NCBI RefSeq assembly: GCF_020921035.1
Contig: NC_063156.1
Location: 23,174,283-23,238,282 of the forward strand
Origin: Rhodamnia argentea
Lineage: Eukaryota > Streptophyta > Magnoliopsida > Myrtales > Myrtaceae
DNA: 64,000 nt
Direction: 5' to 3'
Shown piece after piece: positions 58,735-64,000 of the stretch. The notes under the pieces are model-generated. The model had not been told where the DNA came from. It saw only the letters and a program-made list of their open reading frames with translations, and searched no databases. The translations under genes were made by a program, and so were the position numbers. How positions within the stretch are numbered: position 1 is the first letter of the stretch; every line of letters starts with the position of its first letter.

Positions 58735-59780
58735 TCACGGGCCGGTTTATCGAGCGTTCACCTAACACTGTGCGACACTTAGGAATGAATCCCGAAGTCG
58801 GCCTTATCACACAAACTCGCACACATTCAACAATTCACCCGAACACAGAGAGAAAAATAGAGAGAATTGCAAATAAAGCTTTGTTCAATTGAAGATTCAA
58901 AGCATATCATTTACGGGGGGTTCGGCCCTCATTTATACAAGTGAATCCGGGTCAATCAAGTCCCCTCGGGTCAACTCAATCAATCACAAAATCCCTCAAC
59001 AGCCCCACCCGTTCACTGTTCATGTCAACGGCTCACTATTCACGTCGGCGGCCCCTTTACCAGCTCCACTAGCTCACATCAAGTCTCACCAACTCAAAAG
59101 ACTTACGGGGAGCCCCAAGTCTCAATGCGGCGACACGGGTTCTAGCTGAACATCATGTGGATCTGTGGGTCCTAGGGCTATTCGTGTCAACTTGCTCGCT
59201 AATCCCGCCCCGACCGCCCGATCGAGCATTGGTCGAGCCGTCATGGTGCACGGATCGACCGCCCGGCCAGCCCACTTGATTCGTGCACCGTTCATCCTCA
59301 TGATCCCTCGACCGTTTGTCCGGCCACCCCGCAAGATCCGCGGGTCGATCTTCCGATCATGCAACACCGTTTGTGGATCGATTCGTTACTCGCTCCTCAC
59401 GATCGGTGGATCGATCGCTCGGGCGTGCATTGTCGTCCATGGATCGATCCCTCGGTCGCCTTGCATGATCTGCGGGTCGATCACTCGGTCGTGCGGCATC
59501 GATAACGCATCGATCCGCTGGTTGTCCCGGATCATACTCGGATCGATCGTTTGGTCGCTTGGCTACTTGTAGACACGATCCTTCTCGATTCATGGATCGA
59601 TAAGTTGGTCGGCCCGTTGGATGCATCGCGGTCGAATTTGGGTCAAAATTCAACGGACCTTGATACTCTCCGCACCAAGTCGAGCAACGCCCTCGTTGCC
59701 TTCTTCCTCTTAGAATGCCTTGATCTCCTCTCGAAATTGCCATAGGGCCTCCTTCGGTTCCTAGCTCGCTTCATTCTCCG
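58735..59780 (-). mobile_element. 3' end/LTR region of the decayed chromovirus
   Basis: On the minus strand a TATAAAT (58931-58937) is followed by about 200 bp of LTR-like leader with a stretch rich in 'ctctctatttttctctctg'. The chromodomain frame lies upstream. The region between about 59250 and 59570 is a 33-bp minisatellite. Exact LTR ends could not be fixed and a second LTR is not in the window. Confidence 0.45.
59250..59572. repeat. 33-bp minisatellite with GGATCGATC core
   Basis: Related units with a ggatcgatc/gggtcgatc core start near 59344, 59376, 59409, 59441, 59474, 59507 and 59540, a period of 32-33 bp. More diverged units extend back toward 59250. Because 33 is divisible by 3, both strands show 11-residue periodic open frames (for example RPSDRSTDREE on minus, GSIARACIVVH on plus). 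These are probably by-products and not genes. Confidence 0.75.
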
Positions 59781-59787
59781 AGAGACC

Positions 59788-61961
59788 TCACCAATGAATC
59801 AAGTATTCCCACCTTGGCGCTTGGTATCTCTTCCGTATCACTCGGTTAGCTAGGATTTTCTCGATCTCTCGATCATAGGAGGTTTTTGCCCCGAGAGGCG
59901 CTCTTTGTGAATCCCCTCGATCCGGATCATCCTCGTCCTCATAGAGCGACTTCAACATACTCACATGGAACACCGGGTGCACTTTCAATTTAGCCGGTAG
60001 TTCCAGCTTGTATGCTACCGGGCCAATTCGCTTGATCACCAAGAACGACCCTTCATACCGACGAACCAACACCTTGTGCACGTCCCTATCTTGTAGGACT
60101 TGATGCAACTTCACTAACACACGGTCACCAACCTGGTACTCTACGTGTCGGCACTTCTTATCCACCCATTTCTTCATCCGCATGGCCGCCTTATGTAAAC
60201 AAGTCCGTGCCAAATCAGCACGTTCTTGCCACTCTTGGGCACTTTTGTAGGCAACATGACTATTCCCTCGGTGGCTCGTCGCAACCGTGCTCGGGGTGAG
60301 TAGTTGCTGTCCCGTCACGATCTCAAAGGGACTCTTGCCGGTGGACCCGCTTTGCTACAAGTTGTAGAAAAACTGGGCAACATCCATCAACTTGGTCTAA
60401 TTTCTTTGAGTTGCACTCACATATTACCTCAAGTACACTTCCAAGAGTGCATTAAGCCACTCCATTTGATCGTCGATTTGGGGATGCAAACTTGTAGAGA
60501 ACTTGAGGTCTGTCCCTAGCAGCTTGAACAGCTTGGTCCAGAATTTCCCCGTGAATTGAGGGTCCCGATCACTATTAATCGATCGCGGAATACCCCAATA
60601 TTGGACGATGTGCTTCAAGAATAGCTTGGCCGCCTCCCTAGCTGGGCAGTCCTTCGTGGCCAGCACAAACATCGCATGTTTGGAGAACCGATCGACCACC
60701 ACCATGATCGTTTAGCACCCTTCAACCTTAGGTAGCCCCACAATAAAATTCATGTAAATGCTTTCCCACGGATGCTCGAGAATAGGAAGAGGCTCCAGCA
60801 ATCCGGCCGGAGACCGTTGCTCTAACTTATCTTGTTGGCACACCAAACAAGTCCGCACATAAGCTTCAACATCGTCCCGCAATTGTGGCAAAAAATATCG
60901 ATCCTCCACGAGCGCCATCGTGCGGTGGATTCTCGAATGTTCCGCCCATGGTATATCATGGCACTCACACAGTACTTCCCGCCTCAACTTCTTGTGGAGC
61001 GGCACATATAATTGCCGACCTTTGGTGTAAAGAAGATCATCCTCACACCAAAATCTTCGGGGTCTTGCCCTCCCGAGTGTATTCAAGGAGAGCTCTTGCG
61101 GTTGGGTCATGTAGTAGCCTCGCCTTGATCCGCTCGGTCCATGGTCACTTCGGTCGGCTCATCGTTGCCAATGCAACCTTCTGACTTAGCGCGTTCGCCA
61201 CCGAATTGGCCTTCCCCGGTTTGTACTCGAGCACATAATCAAACTCAACTAGGAAGTCTTGCCATCGCAGTTGTTTAGGACTTAGCTTCTTCTGAGTTTG
61301 GAAGTAGCTCATGGCGACATTGTCCATCCTCATGACCAACCGCGATCCCAAGAGTTAGTGACGCCACGTGCGCAAACAATGCACCACGGCTGTTATCTTC
61401 TTCTCTTGGACCGTATATCGCCGTTCGATATCGTTCAACTTTCGGGACTCGAAGGCTGTGGGATGACCGTCCTACATTAACGCACAAGCGATATCAAAAT
61501 CGGAGGCATCGGTCTCTACCTCATACGGCTCGGCATAGTCGGGTAGTAACAATATTGGCTCCTCAATCATCGCCCGTTTCAACCGATCAAACGCCTCTTG
61601 ACACCGATCCGTCCACTCCCATGACTTGCCCTTCTTCAGCATATCCATGAGTGGCATGGCAATCTCCGAGTAGTCACGAACAAACCGACGATAATAGTTC
61701 GCCGGCTAAAGAAAAGATCTCAACTCCGGTACCTTGGTGGGAGGTTCCCACTCGTCGATGGCTCGGATCTTTGTTAAGTCCATCCGCACACGTCCTTCAC
61801 CGACAATGTGTCCTAGGTATGGAACTTATCATTGGGCAAAGACATATTTTTTCTCTTTTTACATAGAGCTCATTCTCTCTCGGAACTTGGAACACTCGTT
61901 TGAGATGCTCGATGTGCCACTTGAGCTTACGGCTATATATCACAATGTCATCCAAATATAC
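59788..61961 (-). pseudogene. Ty3/gypsy chromovirus pol fragment (RT to chromodomain), decayed
   Basis: On the minus strand from about 61961 down: RT catalytic YLDD-type segment (VYLDDIVIYS), RT connection and RNase H start (ETDASDFDIACAL, 61657-61472), RNase H end (LEYKPGKANSVANALS), zinc-binding integrase domain (H..H then CLVCQQDK, 61110-60712), integrase core (VVVDRFSKHAMF, SDRDPQFTGKFW, 60705-60424), then integrase C-terminus and chromodomain (VGDRVLVKL, VHPVFHVSML, ILANRVIRKRYQAPRWEYLIHW-type end, 60318-59788). In-frame stops occur before the core (about 60713) and near 60360, plus frameshifts. The 5' part is missing because another LTR begins at 61962. Confidence 0.88.
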
Positions 61962-64000
61962 TGTTGACACCTAAATTTTGGCTATCTTTTTAGTCATTAA
62001 TTAGGGACTAACCTTAGTTCTTAAGAAAAATAATTAAATTATTTTCATGCATTGCATTTGTACTTATCAGTAATGGTCCAATATCGTGAAGGATTTCTTT
62101 GAGTGACATTCTGAGCCAAATGTGATCTTTTAGGGCGTGGACATCTTCTATGTTAAAAAAAAATTATTATTCTCAAGGGATGGAAAACGCATGAATCAAG
62201 ATAAGGAGAAGGTGGGCAGAGGCAAATCTTGGAGGAGAATTCAGCAAACAGAAAAACAATAATATATCTTCACGTGCCCACAAAAGCAATAACAGGAAGA
62301 TCTGATTTCTTCCCTAGGAACTCGAGCCTTCTCGCCTATGAAAGGGGGAACAATCTGATTTTCACAAACAATTTCTCCCCCAAAAAAATAGCAACCCACT
62401 AACCGTTTGGAAGAGAGGCGCAGGGACAATTGCCTATAAAGAGGACTCATCACAAACGAAGGAAAGGGGACTGGAGAGTATTATTGTGCAGAGGGGGGGG
62501 CCTTGGTTCAGGAAAAAAGAGGGAGGTCCAGAGAGATAAAAGTGAAGAGAGGGGGCTCTGTCATGTCACAAGAGAGAAACACGTGAGAATTTCGGAGCAA
62601 GAGTAAGAGGGAGAGTCATTTAGAAAGTTCCTTCAGCAGAGTCTACTATTTTGGCGAAGCTTTGCTTCACGCACCGCTGGTCTGCTTCCAATACTAGCCC
62701 GACGCCCCCAACACCAGTCCAGCTACCCTATAGCCACGACGAGTCCCATGAAGCCTTGCCAAACGACGCCTGCTGCAGTCTTCTTCTAACACAAGGACGA
62801 AGCCATCATCTCCATTCCAGAAGCCAAAAAGCCAAAAGGTGTTGGACCTTCCCTTGATTAGTGGTCCACCTCTCCTAACGTGAGAATGGCACCACCATAG
62901 GTGATCATGATCACATGCACCACTAATCCCAATTGAAGAAGTGCCAGGCGGTGGTTGTTGGACTATTCAAGGGGATTGGTCAAAGTAAAAGTTTGGTTTT
63001 GAGCAAAGAGTTTTCAATCCTGATTTGCACGATTTGCACAACACATCCGCTAGTTACAACGACGGGTCTTTTCAAATTGGTTGGCTATTGTCCGACGTCC
63101 ACGAGTGCCCTCGCCGATCCTGTTGATTAGGGGTGCACAAGGAAGTCCAAGCCGTGAAGAGTTCCCGTCGATCGGTCCGAAAATTGGAAGCTTGGAGTGC
63201 AAGTTCGTATAAATTCAAAAAAGAAGAAGAAGAAAACATATCTCGCAACCTAGGTATGTTTCCTAATTTAAATATTATGAATATTTAGTTGCAAAATCGA
63301 TTGATTGAATTGTCATGTTGAGAAAATCGTTTTGCAAGATCGAATGTTCGATTGCTGGCTAGATTGAAAGAGTTGCATGTTAAATTTAGAAATCAAAATT
63401 TCTGAATAAATCATGCGATATATCCTGTACTTGGCAAAAATTTGAAAATTGTGATTTGATTGAAATTTGAATTTTTGAAATCTTGCTGATAATCTGGTTA
63501 ATTCAAGAAAAATCTTTTGAACATATCCAAGATACTCAAGATATCAAAAATCTTTCAAAATGTGATCGATTAGGAAAATCTCCTAATCCGCAACTTGCCA
63601 CGAGCAAGGATTTGAATTCAACCGTTAACCGTAAGATTACGGATTAAAGATTAGGTTCAGATATTTGCGAAATGTTTTCAAAAATCGGTTGAGATATCCA
63701 CTTTCTTGATTGATTTGATTGGCATAATATCTTTAGAATGAATATTCTCTTGCGTGATATTTAAAATTCTAAAAGATATTGCATTGCATTTTCTAGATAA
63801 ATTTGCATCCTTAAATTAAAATCATGTAGATATTTGCACGTTTAATTTAATTTTAGAATAAGTTAATTTAGATTTGCATTCTAGGATAGAGTATGCACAT
63901 TTGCATTGATTTTCATGTTTAAAATAATTTATCTTTAATAAGTTAGGGATTAGGCAAACTTGAACCCTAAGAGATGAAAGATAATTGTCTTTAGGCATAT
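61962..64000 (+). mobile_element. Long LTR of another retroelement, incomplete at the window end
   Basis: It starts abruptly with TGTTGACACCTAAATTTTGG, a typical plant LTR start, right where the chromovirus RT stops. A TATA box (cctataaagagg, about 62434) is followed by a GA-rich leader region. No coding capacity is found over 2 kb, consistent with a long LTR of Ty3/gypsy Tat/Ogre type. Its other end lies beyond the window, so length, orientation and target duplication are unconfirmed. Confidence 0.55.

Noticed and set aside
59340..59572. Regular 33-bp repeats resembling a CRISPR array
   Set aside because: Units are contiguous and diverged, with no unique spacers, in a plant nuclear genome. 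It is a minisatellite.
59165..59572. 135-codon plus-strand open frame
   Set aside because: It is the translation of the 33-bp minisatellite, with 11-residue periodicity and no family resemblance.

Overview
This is a nuclear segment of a dicot plant genome: genes have many GT-AG introns, AT-rich intergenic DNA and plant-only families (early nodulin-like protein, oleosin, thylakoid-lumen cyclophilin). The abundance of foldback repeats with GC-rich cores reminds me of Myrtaceae such as Eucalyptus. That is an impression, not a test result.

Layout: 1-3.0 kb is intergenic. 3.0-8.9 kb (+) is a 12-exon DDX18/Has1-type DEAD-box RNA helicase. 9.7-10.3 kb (-) is an early nodulin-like (phytocyanin-fold) protein. 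10.9-12.7 kb is a cluster of foldback elements. 13.0-19.3 kb (+) is a C3HC zinc-finger (NIPA-like) gene. It converges on a chloroplast-lumen cyclophilin (19.7-20.9 kb, -), which is divergent from an oleosin (21.8-22.3 kb, +). A small intronless plant protein of unknown function lies at 23.3-23.8 kb (-). 24-27.7 kb is repeat-rich and has no gene.

27.68-42.36 kb is the most striking part: two essentially full-length endogenous pararetrovirus genomes (Caulimoviridae, about 7.33 kb each), head to head. They form an inverted repeat of about 14.7 kb with only a 19-nt spacer at the centre. Both copies are broken by frameshifts and stops, but at different places. The pair sits inside a host foldback repeat, whose two arms now flank it. 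It ends 445 bp upstream of the start codon of TAF2 (42.8-57.5 kb, +, 25 exons, 1325 aa). The right copy carries a viral-type TATA box pointing toward TAF2. TAF2 intron 8 contains a complete 291-bp TRIM retroelement with identifiable LTRs, primer-binding site and 5-bp target duplication.

57.5-64 kb is again mobile DNA: a foldback element, a decayed Ty3/gypsy chromovirus on the minus strand (with a 33-bp minisatellite between its chromodomain and its 3' end), and the start of a different long LTR that interrupts the chromovirus at its reverse transcriptase and runs off the window.

The host genes are unrelated housekeeping and tissue-specific genes and form no operon-like system. Exon borders were derived by reading splice sites and frame by hand. 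Reading frame is continuous across every proposed junction in the four spliced genes (helicase, nodulin-like and cyclophilin checked by domain continuity, TAF2 and C3HC likewise).
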